64,000 bases of DNA from an uncultured Alphaproteobacteria bacterium (GCA_903857685.1 CAIOFO010000010.1:1-64000), one strand, 5' to 3'; counted from the first letter of the stretch, positions 1 through 8,372 are shown. A program made the numbers and translations. Notes: generated by a model not told the origin, from the sequence alone.

Positions 1-663
1 ATCGTGGGCTCGACAGCCAATGATCTGGGCACCGATCTGCCCATTCGCAAAGCCACCACGGTTGCCGAATACCAGGCCGCGGCGCAGCAGATGTTTGGCG
101 ACAGGGCCAAGGAATTCCTGGCGCTGTATCCGGCCAAGACCGATGCACAGGTGCATGCGGCGGCGGAGCAGGCCAGCGAGGAATATGGTCTTGGCCTGGG
201 CGCCCGCAACTGGGCACGGTATCAGACCCAGACCGGCAAGCAGCCTGCCTACCTCTATCTCTATAGCCGGGTGCAGCCCTATGCGCCGGGCGTAACGTTT
301 GCCGACCATGATCCCAAGACGGCAGGCGCCTATCACATGTCCGACACGCCCTATTGGCTTCAGACCCAGGACGCTTTCAACATGTTCCGCACCACCCGCA
401 ACTGGACGCCCTATGACCGCGACTTGGCTGACAAGATGTCGGACATTTTCGTCAATTTCGCCAAGAGCGGCGATCCGTCGGCGCCGGGCGTGAAATTGCT
501 GAAATATGATCCGCGCCGGGAACAGCGGGTCGAGTTCGGCGACAGCATCCATGTCGTGACGATGAACATCAAGGGCATGGATTTTCTCACTGTCACCCCC
601 GTGGTACCCAGGCCGCGTCCAGCGCAGACCGCCAACACAACGCCGTCCAGCCCGACATTCTGA
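1..663 (+). CDS. Carboxylesterase type B, C-terminal part (gene starts before the window)
   Basis: This is the C-terminal third of an alpha/beta-hydrolase of the type B carboxylesterase family, which hydrolyses esters or lactones. The reading frame is open from base 1, so the start, oxyanion hole and nucleophilic Ser lie upstream. The motif GAYHMSDTPYW near residue 110 carries the catalytic His in the usual family setting, followed by the conserved DLADKMSDIFVNFAKSGDPS segment that closes the fold. The stop is followed after 2 bases by the oxidoreductase gene, so the two are probably co-transcribed. An esterase at the head of a catabolic locus could release an acid from an ester conjugate. 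That role is inference; the family call is firm. Confidence 0.85.
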   Translation: MVGSTANDLGTDLPIRKATTVAEYQAAAQQMFGDRAKEFLALYPAKTDAQVHAAAEQASEEYGLGLGARNWARYQTQTGKQPAYLYLYSRVQPYAPGVTFADHDPKTAGAYHMSDTPYWLQTQDAFNMFRTTRNWTPYDRDLADKMSDIFVNFAKSGDPSAPGVKLLKYDPRREQRVEFGDSIHVVTMNIKGMDFLTVTPVVPRPRPAQTANTTPSSPTF

Positions 664-665
664 AG

Positions 666-1697
666 ATGGTGGAAAATGTCCGCTGGGGCATCCTGGGAAC
701 GTCCGCGATCGCAACGAAGCGGGTAATTCCGGCGATGCAGCAAAGCGCGCTGGTGACGGTGCTGGGCATTGCCTCGCGCGACCTGGATAAAGCACGCTGG
801 ACGGCCGATGCTGCCGGCATTGCGCGCGCCTATGGCTCCTACGAAGCGCTGCTCGCGGACCCCGAGATCGAAGCGGTCTATATTCCCCGGCCCAACACCT
901 TGCATCTGGAATGGAGCCTGAAGGCGCTGGAGCGCGGCAAGCATGTTCTTTGCGAAAAGCCGCTCGCCATGAATGCCGCGGAGGCGGAAGTATTGGCCCA
1001 AGCGGCGGCGCGCTCCGGACTGGTGGTGGAAGAGGGCTTTGCCTTCGTCAACCACCCGCAATGGGACTTCCTGCAAGCGACCATCGCCAGCAGGCAAATC
1101 GGCACGGTCAGGTCGGTTCATGTCCTGCTGGCCTATAACAATTTCAATCCCGCCGACTTGCGCAACAATCCCGCCGAGGGGGGCGGCGCGCTGTATGATA
1201 TCGGCTGTTATGCCATCAAGGCCTGCCGCCTGATTTTCAAGGATGAGCCGATCCGGGTCACCGGGTTGTTCGACATGGATCCCAATTTCGGGACGGACCG
1301 GCTGACCAGCGCCTTGCTGCAATTTCCCCAGGGCCATGGCACGATCACGGTATCCACCCAGGCGGGCCCCGATACCGGCGGCACGCATCAGCAGCTGGGC
1401 ATATTGGGCAGCCGGGGCTGGCTCTCGGCCGACTTTCCCTTCTCGCATTCCACGCCGTCTGCCTGTCACGTCGCGCTGGGCGACGGCAGCGCATTGGGCG
1501 GACTGCCGACCCGTGTTTACCCGTTCCCCGTGGTCAACCAGTATCAGTTGCAAGCCGAACGCTTCTCCCGGCTGGTCCGTGGACTTCCCGCCCGCGCCTG
1601 GCCGCTGTCGCATGCCGAGGGCAATATGCGTGTCCTGGATGCGTTGTTTCGTTCACAGGCCTCGAAAAGCTGGGAAATGGTGTCCTTGCCGGCATAG
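666..1697 (+). CDS. Gfo/Idh/MocA family oxidoreductase
   Basis: This 343-residue NAD(P)-dependent oxidoreductase has an N-terminal Rossmann domain (GILGTSAIA near residue 9) and the family motif CEKPLAM near residue 97, whose Lys contacts substrate. The C-terminal alpha/beta domain has YDIGCYAI where many relatives have DxGxH. That variant is common in dihydrodiol or xylose-dehydrogenase-like members. Such enzymes oxidise or reduce hydroxyls on sugars, inositols or other cyclic polyols. The start ATG lies 2 bases after the esterase stop. The substrate cannot be read from sequence. Next to TIM-barrel isomerases and a PQQ dehydrogenase, a cyclic polyol or keto-sugar is plausible. Confidence 0.85.
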   Translation: MVENVRWGILGTSAIATKRVIPAMQQSALVTVLGIASRDLDKARWTADAAGIARAYGSYEALLADPEIEAVYIPRPNTLHLEWSLKALERGKHVLCEKPLAMNAAEAEVLAQAAARSGLVVEEGFAFVNHPQWDFLQATIASRQIGTVRSVHVLLAYNNFNPADLRNNPAEGGGALYDIGCYAIKACRLIFKDEPIRVTGLFDMDPNFGTDRLTSALLQFPQGHGTITVSTQAGPDTGGTHQQLGILGSRGWLSADFPFSHSTPSACHVALGDGSALGGLPTRVYPFPVVNQYQLQAERFSRLVRGLPARAWPLSHAEGNMRVLDALFRSQASKSWEMVSLPA

Positions 1698-1775
1698 GGG
1701 CGCTGCCGGCCAATTGGGGGTTCGTGGTTGGAAGAATTCTGCTAAATTGCGTTGTGGCCGCAACTGGAGAAAGCC

Positions 1776-2363
1776 ATGTTACGACACGCCCTGACATTCA
1801 TTGGTTTGGCGAGCACTTTCTTTCCGGCTTGCGCCATCGCGCAAGCGGTCCTTGACCGGTCCGGTCCCGGCCAGGACTGTTACCAGGCGACGCTTCTGGA
1901 ACCCACGCCGCTTCACAATCAGCAGGCCATTTCCGTTTGCGACAAGGCCGTGAATGAAGTGGAGGGCGGCAACAATCGCGCTGCGATCTTGGTGAACCGC
2001 GCGGATATTCGTCTGCGGCTCAGTGACTATCAGGGGGCGGTGGACGATTCAGAACAGGGAATTGCCCTCAATCCGCAGATTGCTGTCGCCTACCTCAATC
2101 GCGGCGCCGGCCTGATCGGCCTGAAGCGCTACGCCGAGGCCATCCCCTCGCTCGATAAGGCGATCGCAATGGGCACCAGCCGGCCGCAACTGGCCTACTT
2201 CAACCGCGGAATTGCGAAAGAAGCGCTTGGCGATATCGCGAGTGCCTATCATGACTACAAGATGGCATTCGACCTTGATCCGAAATTCCGTCTCGCCAGC
2301 GATCAGGTTTCCCGCTTCCGCGTCATAACCCGTGAAGATTCCGCGGCTCCGTCCGCCCAATAG
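1776..2363 (+). CDS. Secreted TPR-repeat protein
   Basis: The ATG at 1776 is preceded by a ggaga ribosome site, which is better than the upstream TTG at 1752. The 195-residue product starts with a signal peptide (hydrophobic core TFIGLASTFFPACAIAQA) and continues with about three tetratricopeptide repeats (AILVNRADIRLRLSDYQGAV, AYLNRGAGLIGLKRYAEAI, AYFNRGIAKEALGDIASAY). It is probably a periplasmic scaffold without enzymatic function. Its 3' end overlaps the convergent isomerase gene by 61 bases. No specific partner can be named. Confidence 0.75.
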   Translation: MLRHALTFIGLASTFFPACAIAQAVLDRSGPGQDCYQATLLEPTPLHNQQAISVCDKAVNEVEGGNNRAAILVNRADIRLRLSDYQGAVDDSEQGIALNPQIAVAYLNRGAGLIGLKRYAEAIPSLDKAIAMGTSRPQLAYFNRGIAKEALGDIASAYHDYKMAFDLDPKFRLASDQVSRFRVITREDSAAPSAQ

Positions 2364-3127
2364 CGCCTGAGAAAAGTCTGGCTCCGGCGCATTTCGTCAA
2401 CGGGAATTGCGGCCATGCATTCAACTGAAACAGTTCCCGTATAGCCGCCTTCTTCCAGAAAGCGGAAAAAGCTGCCATAATTATAGGCGCCGGTGCCCGG
2501 GTTGAGACGGCCGCTGTCAGCCAACTGCACATGCGTGATCCAATCGGCATAGGTCCTGACTTCGGACAACGGCTCCCGTTCCTCGTCCATGTGGTAGAAA
2601 TCCGCCATAACGCGAATTTCCGGCCGGTTCACCATTCGGGCGTAGCGCACAGCTTCGGCCAGGCTGGTAATGATATTGGCCTCATTGCGATTTTGCGCTT
2701 CGATGCCGATGGTGATTCCGCTGCCCTGAAAGGCATCGGCAACCCAATGGTAGTTTTCCAGAATCTGTTCCTCGGCACGGACGCGGGAATAGCCATCAGC
2801 GACATTGCGCGACCAGGCGCTGCCCAGCACGGCGGACTGCGCGCCTGCGTGCTGCATCAATTCGGCAGCGCGGGCCAAATAGCTTTTGATGCGCGGCGCG
2901 TCCACGGCATCGCCGACAATGCGGAAATCCGGAGGATAGAACCAGTTGAATACGGTCAGCGGGATGGGCGCCGTGGCGACGGACCGCTTGGCCGCAGCCA
3001 GGCTGGCATCGCCCTGCAGGCCGAAGCTGGCCAACGGAACTTCCAGGAAGTCATAGCCTGCTTCATTGACTTGCACCGCCTGGTTCAGGGCCGCGCACCA
3101 TCCCAGTTTTCGCACCGGCTGCTTCAA
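2303..3127 (-). CDS. Sugar phosphate isomerase/epimerase-like TIM-barrel protein
   Basis: This protein belongs to the xylose-isomerase-like/AP-endonuclease-2 TIM-barrel superfamily, which includes epimerases, isomerases and dehydratases of keto-sugars and cyclic polyols. A complete metal site is visible: Glu in TIGIEAQNRNE, Asp and His in VMADFYHMDEE, His/Gln in THVQLADSG and Glu in VSVECM. The frame is open back to an ATG at 3193, but that would overlap the upstream dehydrogenase. Family members begin close to KLGWCAALNQ, so a TTG at 3127 or GTG at 3115 just after the upstream stop is more likely. It lies directly downstream of the PQQ dehydrogenase on the same strand and is probably cotranscribed. 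The exact reaction is unknown. Confidence 0.8.
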   Translation of the reverse strand: MKQPVRKLGWCAALNQAVQVNEAGYDFLEVPLASFGLQGDASLAAAKRSVATAPIPLTVFNWFYPPDFRIVGDAVDAPRIKSYLARAAELMQHAGAQSAVLGSAWSRNVADGYSRVRAEEQILENYHWVADAFQGSGITIGIEAQNRNEANIITSLAEAVRYARMVNRPEIRVMADFYHMDEEREPLSEVRTYADWITHVQLADSGRLNPGTGAYNYGSFFRFLEEGGYTGTVSVECMAAIPVDEMRRSQTFLRRYWADGAAESSRVMTRKRET

Positions 3128-3137
3128 TTTTGCACGT

Positions 3138-5408
3138 TTAGTTCTGCGGTCCCCGTGCCGTCGAAAGATAGTCCTGCATCTGGGTGATCTCATCTTCCGA
3201 GGCGGCCATGCCGAGCGCGGTCATGGCATCGATCAGGGAAGCCCATTGGCTGCGGGTATGGCGTTGGCTGGCCACGATGGAAATGTCGTGGCACTGGCTG
3301 CAAATGCGCACGGTGATGTCATGACCCGGTCCCGGCGGCATCCCGCCGGAAGGAATAGGACCGCTTGGCACCGCGGACCGCGTGGGCGCCGGGGCCGGAG
3401 CGCCGGCAGGCGCGGGCGACGCCATGGTGACGATCGTGGGCCCGGAATCGACGGCAAATGCGGTCAGTGAGTCATCGGCCAGCGGCGCTTCGGAAAACCC
3501 GCCGCCGGTTGTCACCACGGCCACATACTGTTTGCCATCCTTGCCTTCATAGGAGCTGGGCACGGAAATGGCAGAGGCGCCCATCTTCTGAGTCCAGACT
3601 TCCTTGCCGGTTTTCGCGTCGAAGGCACGGAAGCGTGCATCGTCGGTGGCGCCGATAAATACCAGGTCCCCTGCCGTGGCGATGGAGCCGCCCAGGCTTG
3701 GCCGGCCGGTGTTCTTCTTGTCGTCGGGCAGGGAATCGGTGACCCCCAGAGGCACGGTCCAGGCAATATCGCCGGTGTTGACGTTCACCGCGGTCAGCGA
3801 ACCCCAAGGCGGCTGATTGCACATCATGTTGGAGACCGGATCCTTGAAGCGGCCGCCATTGGGCATGTCGGTGTAAGGCACATTGGGATCGGCGAAGCGA
3901 CCCGGCGGCCCGCCGGCCGCGGCAGGGCTCGCAGGCCGGTTCTGAAAACCCTGTACTTGGCCGAGATCGTTGGTGTTGACGAAAAGATATCCAAGGGTGG
4001 GATCAAATGACGTGCCGCCCCAGTTTGCGCCGCCAATCGTTCCGGGGAACTGCACCCGCAGGCGATTGTAAGTCACCGGGACAAACGGGCCGTCCATTCG
4101 CAGATTGTTGTCGGCAATGAATTTGCGGCAATAGGCTTCCAGTTCCGGCGTCACGGTGGCGACGTCCGCCAGGCTCATGCTCATGCGCCCCAGGGGCTGG
4201 GGTTTCAGCGGGAAGGGCTGGGTGGGCCAGGCCTGCTCCAGGGGTGTGTCACTTTTGGGTACCGCCCGCTCTTCCACGCCGTAAATCGGCTTTCCCGTGA
4301 CGCGGTCGAGCAGGAAGAGAAGGGTTGTCTTGTTGATCACCGCGACCGCGGGAATCGCCTTGCCGTCATGCTTGACGTCTATCAGGGCAGGCGGCGCCTC
4401 CAGGTCGTAATCCCAGATGTCGTGATGCACGTCCTGGAAATGCCAGAGATACTTCCCCGTGCTGGCATCCACGGCGACCAGTGAACTGTCGAACAGATTG
4501 GCGCCCGCCCGGTCGCCGCCAAAGCGGTCGCTGGCAGGCGCGCCGAAGGGCAGATAGACGATTCCCCGCTTACTATCCACGGTCATGAACCCCCAGACAT
4601 TGGTGCCTGAGCGGCCCTTCCAGCTGTCGCCGCCCCAGGTGTCATGAAAGCGTTCGCCGGGCCGCGGCACCGAATGAAAAGTCCAGATCAATTTGCCGGT
4701 AATCACGTCCCAGCCGCGCACATCTCCCGCCGAGCCCAGGGTTGGCGCTTCCTGCGTGCGGCCGCCGGTAATGACGATGTTCTTGTAAATGACCGGGGGT
4801 GAAGAATAGCCGTCATTGGCGTTGGGGAAGCCGTTCAAGATTTCCGCTGTATTGGTGTTGAGTATCCCGTTTTCCCCAAAACCGGCGGCGGGTATGCCGG
4901 TCTTGGCATCCAGCGCGATCAGCTTGCCGTCGCTGGTGCCGAATATGATGCGGGGGGGATAGCCGGAAGAACCGGGCCAATATTCGACGCCGCGGGTCGC
5001 GGGCTGGCTGTTGCCGGACAGGTTATAGACCCAGACTTCCTTTCCCGAGATGGGGTCCAGCGCCACGACGCGATGATAGGGTGTCGTGATGTAGAGAATG
5101 CCGCCGATCACCAGGGGCGTGGCTTCGGATTCCGCAAATCGGGCGGGTGGGCCGCCGCGGCCCGCGGGATTGAAGCCCTGCTCCACGGCCGCGCCGGCCG
5201 GCTTCATGTGATAGACCCATGCCGGACTCAGCCGCGCAACATTGGCCGGCGTAATCTGGGTGAGGGGCGAAAAGCGCATGCCGCCCTCGTCATGCCCGTA
5301 GGTCGGCCATTCCCGCGATGCCGCCTGGGATTGCGCCTGGCCGCGCGCTCCATTGCCCAGCGCCACCAACGCTGTCGCCATCATCAGACCAAGTGCCAAG
5401 CGCTTCAT
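3138..5408 (-). CDS. Periplasmic PQQ-dependent dehydrogenase with C-terminal heme c domain
   Basis: This 756-residue quinoprotein belongs to the glucose/quinate/shikimate branch of PQQ dehydrogenases. A signal peptide (MKRLALGLMMATALVALG, then GARGQA) is followed by an eight-bladed propeller with repeated W-docking motifs (KEVWVYNLSG, GKLIWTFHSV, GKYLWHFQDVHHDIWDYD, KEVWTQKMG). A Pro/Ala-rich linker near residues 660-690 leads to a short cytochrome-like tail with one CSQCH heme motif. It lacks the five N-terminal membrane helices of classical quinate or glucose dehydrogenases, so it is soluble and passes electrons through its own heme. The substrate is unproven. The QsuD-like and dehydroquinase genes nearby make a hydroaromatic acid or cyclic polyol plausible. 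An operator-like site lies about 50 bases upstream. Confidence 0.88.
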   Translation of the reverse strand: MKRLALGLMMATALVALGNGARGQAQSQAASREWPTYGHDEGGMRFSPLTQITPANVARLSPAWVYHMKPAGAAVEQGFNPAGRGGPPARFAESEATPLVIGGILYITTPYHRVVALDPISGKEVWVYNLSGNSQPATRGVEYWPGSSGYPPRIIFGTSDGKLIALDAKTGIPAAGFGENGILNTNTAEILNGFPNANDGYSSPPVIYKNIVITGGRTQEAPTLGSAGDVRGWDVITGKLIWTFHSVPRPGERFHDTWGGDSWKGRSGTNVWGFMTVDSKRGIVYLPFGAPASDRFGGDRAGANLFDSSLVAVDASTGKYLWHFQDVHHDIWDYDLEAPPALIDVKHDGKAIPAVAVINKTTLLFLLDRVTGKPIYGVEERAVPKSDTPLEQAWPTQPFPLKPQPLGRMSMSLADVATVTPELEAYCRKFIADNNLRMDGPFVPVTYNRLRVQFPGTIGGANWGGTSFDPTLGYLFVNTNDLGQVQGFQNRPASPAAAGGPPGRFADPNVPYTDMPNGGRFKDPVSNMMCNQPPWGSLTAVNVNTGDIAWTVPLGVTDSLPDDKKNTGRPSLGGSIATAGDLVFIGATDDARFRAFDAKTGKEVWTQKMGASAISVPSSYEGKDGKQYVAVVTTGGGFSEAPLADDSLTAFAVDSGPTIVTMASPAPAGAPAPAPTRSAVPSGPIPSGGMPPGPGHDITVRICSQCHDISIVASQRHTRSQWASLIDAMTALGMAASEDEITQMQDYLSTARGPQN

Positions 5409-5456
5409 ACGCGTCCACCCTGTTATTTTTCGAAAGTCATGTCGCGCTCTTTACAT

Positions 5457-5470
5457 TAACTAGGTCGTAC
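5457..5470 (+). promoter_or_regulatory. Operator-like site D, upstream of the PQQ dehydrogenase
   Basis: The word TAACTAGGTCGTAC matches 12 of 14 positions of the best copy TAACTAGTTAGTAC (13668-13681). The following ATTC is shared with the copy at 15289. It lies about 50 bases before the dehydrogenase start on the minus strand, in a 205-base divergent intergenic region that also holds a second, inverted copy. Binding by the local TetR protein is inference. Confidence 0.6.
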
Positions 5471-5595
5471 ATTCCAGCTGGGCGATCTTCATTCGGTTGG
5501 GAGGTGCCGGAGGAAGGTCCACTGCCGCAAAGGCGCAGAAAACCCCGTTTTCCGGGCTCCGAGAGTGGTCCTGTCAAAAACAACTCGACCTGTAC

Positions 5596-5609
5596 GTACC
5601 GTTTAGTTA
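5596..5609 (-). promoter_or_regulatory. Operator-like site E, upstream of the second isomerase
   Basis: Read on the minus strand this is TAACTAAACGGTAC, with both half sites TAACTA and GTAC kept and the middle four bases changed (10 of 14 matches). It is the most degenerate copy together with the one at 8621. It sits a few bases before the ATG at 5614 and overlaps a possible -10 (TAATAT, 5607-5612), a position suited to repression. Confidence 0.45.
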
Positions 5610-5613
5610 ATAT

Positions 5614-6453
5614 ATGAACGGCGCGATGATTGGAACATGTGTGTTGCCAAAACAGTTATTTTCCCTGGCGCATCTTACCGTGATGAACTGTCCGCCGCCG
5701 GAGATGACTTACCTGGCGGCGCGGGCGGGTTATGATTTTGTCAGCCTGCGCATCATTCCGATGGGGCTGCCGGGCGAGCCGCGCTATGAACTGTCCAAAG
5801 ACAGGGCCATGTTCCGGCAGACCAGGGCTGCGCTGGCCGAAACCGGCTTGCAATTGCTGGATATCGAGCTGGCGCGAATATTGAGCGGCGTGGATGTGAA
5901 GACCTATGTTCCCGCCATGGAAGTCGCGGTTGAGCTGGGGTGCCATCACTTGATCACCAGCGGCTGGTCTGCGGATCAAAGCCTGGTGCTCGACAAATTT
6001 TCCGAGCTTTGCGACCTGGCATTGCCGCTGGGCGTGACAGTGAATTTTGAACCAGTCGCCTTTGCTGATTTTGCCAGCCTGGCTTCGGTTTACGCCATTG
6101 TAAAAACCGCGGGGCGCCCCAATGGCGGCGTGCTGATCGATGCACTGCACTTTGCGCTCACCGGCACGAAGATTGCCGAATTGGCGGAAATTCCCGCCGG
6201 ACGCTTCCATCTGGCGCAACTTTGTGACGCCCGCTTGCCGCCGGGCGCCAGCCATGACGAGGAACTGGCCATCGCACGGGGCAAGAGGCTCTATCTGGGC
6301 GAGGGGGATATTGACGTTGCCGCGATTGCGGCCGGGCTGCCGCATATTCCATTTTCGCTGGAGATGCCCAACGCCGAGCGAGCCAAGAGCCTGGGCTATG
6401 AGGAATATGCCCGTCTCTGCCTGGCCGGTGCACGGCAATATTTCGGTGGTTGA
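5614..6453 (+). CDS. TIM-barrel isomerase/dehydratase-like protein, candidate 3-dehydroshikimate dehydratase
   Basis: This 279-residue xylose-isomerase-like TIM-barrel protein carries a complete divalent-metal site: Glu146 (VNFEPVAF), Asp176 and His179 (GVLIDALHF), Gln202 (HLAQLCD) and Glu250 (FSLEMPN). It is first in a unit with a quinate/shikimate-type dehydrogenase and a type II dehydroquinase. The fungal QutC/AsbF/QuiC dehydroshikimate dehydratases belong to the same fold, so that activity is a reasonable hypothesis, but an isomerase or epimerase is equally possible. No clear ribosome site precedes the ATG at 5614. The ATG at 5629 would lie close to the start of a transcript from the TAATAT box, so the true start is uncertain. 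Confidence 0.75.
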   Translation: MNGAMIGTCVLPKQLFSLAHLTVMNCPPPEMTYLAARAGYDFVSLRIIPMGLPGEPRYELSKDRAMFRQTRAALAETGLQLLDIELARILSGVDVKTYVPAMEVAVELGCHHLITSGWSADQSLVLDKFSELCDLALPLGVTVNFEPVAFADFASLASVYAIVKTAGRPNGGVLIDALHFALTGTKIAELAEIPAGRFHLAQLCDARLPPGASHDEELAIARGKRLYLGEGDIDVAAIAAGLPHIPFSLEMPNAERAKSLGYEEYARLCLAGARQYFGG

Positions 6454-6502
6454 AGCGCCCGCCATTACCGCCATAATCGACCACGCGTCAGGAACGAGCT
6501 CT

Positions 6503-7348
6503 ATGCAACAATTGTCGAGTGCAAAATTGAAGGTTGGCTTGATGGGCGAGGGCATCCAGTCCTCGCGCAGCCCATCGCTGCACATGGGCGAGGCGCAGGC
6601 GCTGGGTCTCAACCTCGACTATGAGCTGATTGACTTCGACAACATTCCGGGCGGCCACGCCATGTTCGAGAGCGTGCTGGCCGACCGCCAAAAACGGGGC
6701 TATCTGGGGGTGAATGTCACCCATCCCTTCAAGCAAACCGTGGTGGGTCTGCTGGATGAATTGTCGCCGGACGCCGCGGAAATGGGCTCGGTCAATACCG
6801 TTGTGTTCCGGAATGGACGCCGCATGGGCTTCAACACGGACTGGTCCGGTTACGCTGAGGCTTTCCGGCGGGAATTTTCCGATGTCGGCCTGGCACGTGT
6901 CGTCCAGCTGGGCGCCGGCGGAGCCGGAGTTGCCGTCGCCTATGCCCTACTGAAGCTGGGCACCGGACACCTTGTGCTGTTCGATCTGGACCAGGAGCGT
7001 GGACGCGCCGCTGTCGGCGCTCTGGCAAAGCTATTTCCCGGTCGGGTTTACCTGGGTGCCGATCTTGCGGCGGAAATCGCTTCCGCAGACGGTCTGGTCA
7101 ATTGCACGCCGGTCGGCATGGCGAAATATCCGGGGCTGCCGCTTCCGGAGGCCCTGCTACGCCCCTCACTCTGGGTTTCGGATGTCGTCTATTTCCCGCT
7201 GGAAACCGAACTGCTGAAAAAGGCCAGGGCGCTGGGGGCGCGGACGCTCAATGGCAGCGGCATGAACATCTTCCAGGGCGCCCAGGCATTTGCGCTCTTC
7301 ACCGGCGTACAGCCGGATCAGGAACGCATGCTGGCCAGATTTTCCTGA
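6503..7348 (+). CDS. Quinate/shikimate dehydrogenase, QsuD-like
   Basis: This 281-residue member of the shikimate dehydrogenase family catalyses NAD(P)-linked oxidation of a hydroaromatic hydroxyl. The catalytic pair Lys77 (NVTHPFKQ) and Asp113 (GFNTDWSGY) and the Rossmann motif GAGGAG (137-142) are present. The N-terminal substrate loop reads GEGIQSSRSPSLHM, not the biosynthetic GxPIxHSxSP. The C-terminus (DVVYFPLETELLKKARALGA) resembles catabolic quinate/shikimate dehydrogenases of the Corynebacterium QsuD type, as I recall them. The start ATG has ggaacgag upstream. Neighbouring dehydroquinase and catabolic context favour quinate/shikimate-like breakdown over aromatic amino acid biosynthesis. 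Confidence 0.85.
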   Translation: MQQLSSAKLKVGLMGEGIQSSRSPSLHMGEAQALGLNLDYELIDFDNIPGGHAMFESVLADRQKRGYLGVNVTHPFKQTVVGLLDELSPDAAEMGSVNTVVFRNGRRMGFNTDWSGYAEAFRREFSDVGLARVVQLGAGGAGVAVAYALLKLGTGHLVLFDLDQERGRAAVGALAKLFPGRVYLGADLAAEIASADGLVNCTPVGMAKYPGLPLPEALLRPSLWVSDVVYFPLETELLKKARALGARTLNGSGMNIFQGAQAFALFTGVQPDQERMLARFS

Positions 7349-7433
7349 CCTAGAATAAGCTCGCCTCGGCGCGCCAATAACCATTAAAGTGAGGCCGCCC
7401 GCAGGGCATGCGGTTTCAAGGATGGGGGTATCG

Positions 7434-7886
7434 GTGAAAAATATTCTGGTCTTGCATGGCGTCAATCTCAACATGTTCGGCAAGCGCGATCCGGCCGTCT
7501 ATGGGACCATGACCCTGGCGCAGATCGACGAGCAACTGGTCGCGCTGGGCAAGGAGTTGAACGTCGCCGTCACCACGTTTCAGAGCAATCTGGAAGGCGA
7601 AATGTGCAGTCGAATTCACCAGGCATTTCTGGACAAGATTGACGCCATCGTGATCAACGCGGGAGCCTGGACCCATTACAGCTACGCCCTGGGCGATGCG
7701 ATCGAATTGTTCAAGAACGGGGTCGTCGTCGAGGTGCACATGTCCAATGTCCACGCCCGCGACCCGTTCCGGCATTTTTCCGTCATGGCCAACTACGTCA
7801 AAGGTCAAATATGCGGCTTTGGCCCGGACAGCTATCTTCTTGGCTTGAGAGCGGCGGTAAACATCCTGGCGCGCGCCGGAACGTGA
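7434..7886 (+). CDS. aroQ: Type II 3-dehydroquinate dehydratase
   Basis: This 150-residue type II dehydroquinase interconverts 3-dehydroquinate and 3-dehydroshikimate. Family residues are visible: Asn11/Asn13 in GVNLN, Arg18, Tyr23 (AVYGTMTL), the QSNLEGEM segment, INAGAWTHYSYAL, Glu100/His102 in VEVHMSN, and Arg109/Arg113 in RDPFRH. The usual NGPNLN is HGVNLN here, a small divergence. A GTG at 7434 with AAGGA upstream gives the normal family length; longer starts at 7422 (ATG) or 7389 (GTG) are possible. It follows the QsuD-like gene by 85 bases. In Corynebacterium and Pseudomonas the same step feeds quinate catabolism. Confidence 0.9.
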   Translation: MKNILVLHGVNLNMFGKRDPAVYGTMTLAQIDEQLVALGKELNVAVTTFQSNLEGEMCSRIHQAFLDKIDAIVINAGAWTHYSYALGDAIELFKNGVVVEVHMSNVHARDPFRHFSVMANYVKGQICGFGPDSYLLGLRAAVNILARAGT

Positions 7887-7889
7887 ACG

Positions 7890-8372
7890 CTACTTGACGC
7901 GGTCGACCTTGAAGATGGCGCTCATGGAATTCAGTCTCAGGTCGTAGCTGTGCCAGAAACCCTTTGAAATCGTGACGCGGTTGACGCCCTTCTTGAATTG
8001 GGCGGTTTCGTCGTCCGCATCGTTCTGTTTCCAGACCTGGCCGTTATCGAGTTCGATGGTGAAGCGTCCATCGGACGACACACTGTAGCGGACGACGCCT
8101 GCCGTGAGCTTGCCGTTGCGGGGAAGGGGTGGTGCGACCGCCGCTTGCGGTCGCGGCGGCGGAGCGGCGCCGAATTCCGGATAGCGCGAAGTGGGTGCAG
8201 GCGCCGGCTGATTGGTTCGCGCATTGTCGTAACAGGCCAAGCGCCGCGCCGCATCGGAGATGGCGCCGCACTGCGCAAAGGCGCGGTCGGCATTGCCGCC
8301 CGCAATTTGTGCCATCACTTGCGGCGTCGAGAGCGCCAGCAAGGACAGACTCACCAACAAAAACTTTTTCAT
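7890..8372 (-). CDS. Secreted protein of unknown function, Pro-rich linker
   Basis: This 160-residue exported protein starts at the ATG at 8372 (GGAG upstream) and has a signal peptide (KKFLLVSLSLLALSTPQVMA). A short Cys-containing segment follows (FAQCGAISDAARRLACYDN), similar to small periplasmic proteins annotated as type VI secretion-associated or DUF-type. Next come a Pro/Ala-rich linker (residues about 55-90) and a beta-rich C-terminal domain (RYSVSSDGRFTIELDNGQVW) like those that assay residue modification in secreted lipoproteins. No enzyme motif is seen. It is convergent with the dehydroquinase, 3 bases apart. Confidence 0.65.
   Translation of the reverse strand: MKKFLLVSLSLLALSTPQVMAQIAGGNADRAFAQCGAISDAARRLACYDNARTNQPAPAPTSRYPEFGAAPPPRPQAAVAPPLPRNGKLTAGVVRYSVSSDGRFTIELDNGQVWKQNDADDETAQFKKGVNRVTISKGFWHSYDLRLNSMSAIFKVDRVK

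Noticed and set aside
6503-7886. Reading the dehydrogenase and dehydroquinase as biosynthetic aroE/aroQ
   Set aside because: The dehydrogenase N-terminal loop and C-terminus fit the catabolic QsuD-like type, and the neighbours are catabolic. The enzyme reactions are the same family, but the pathway role differs.
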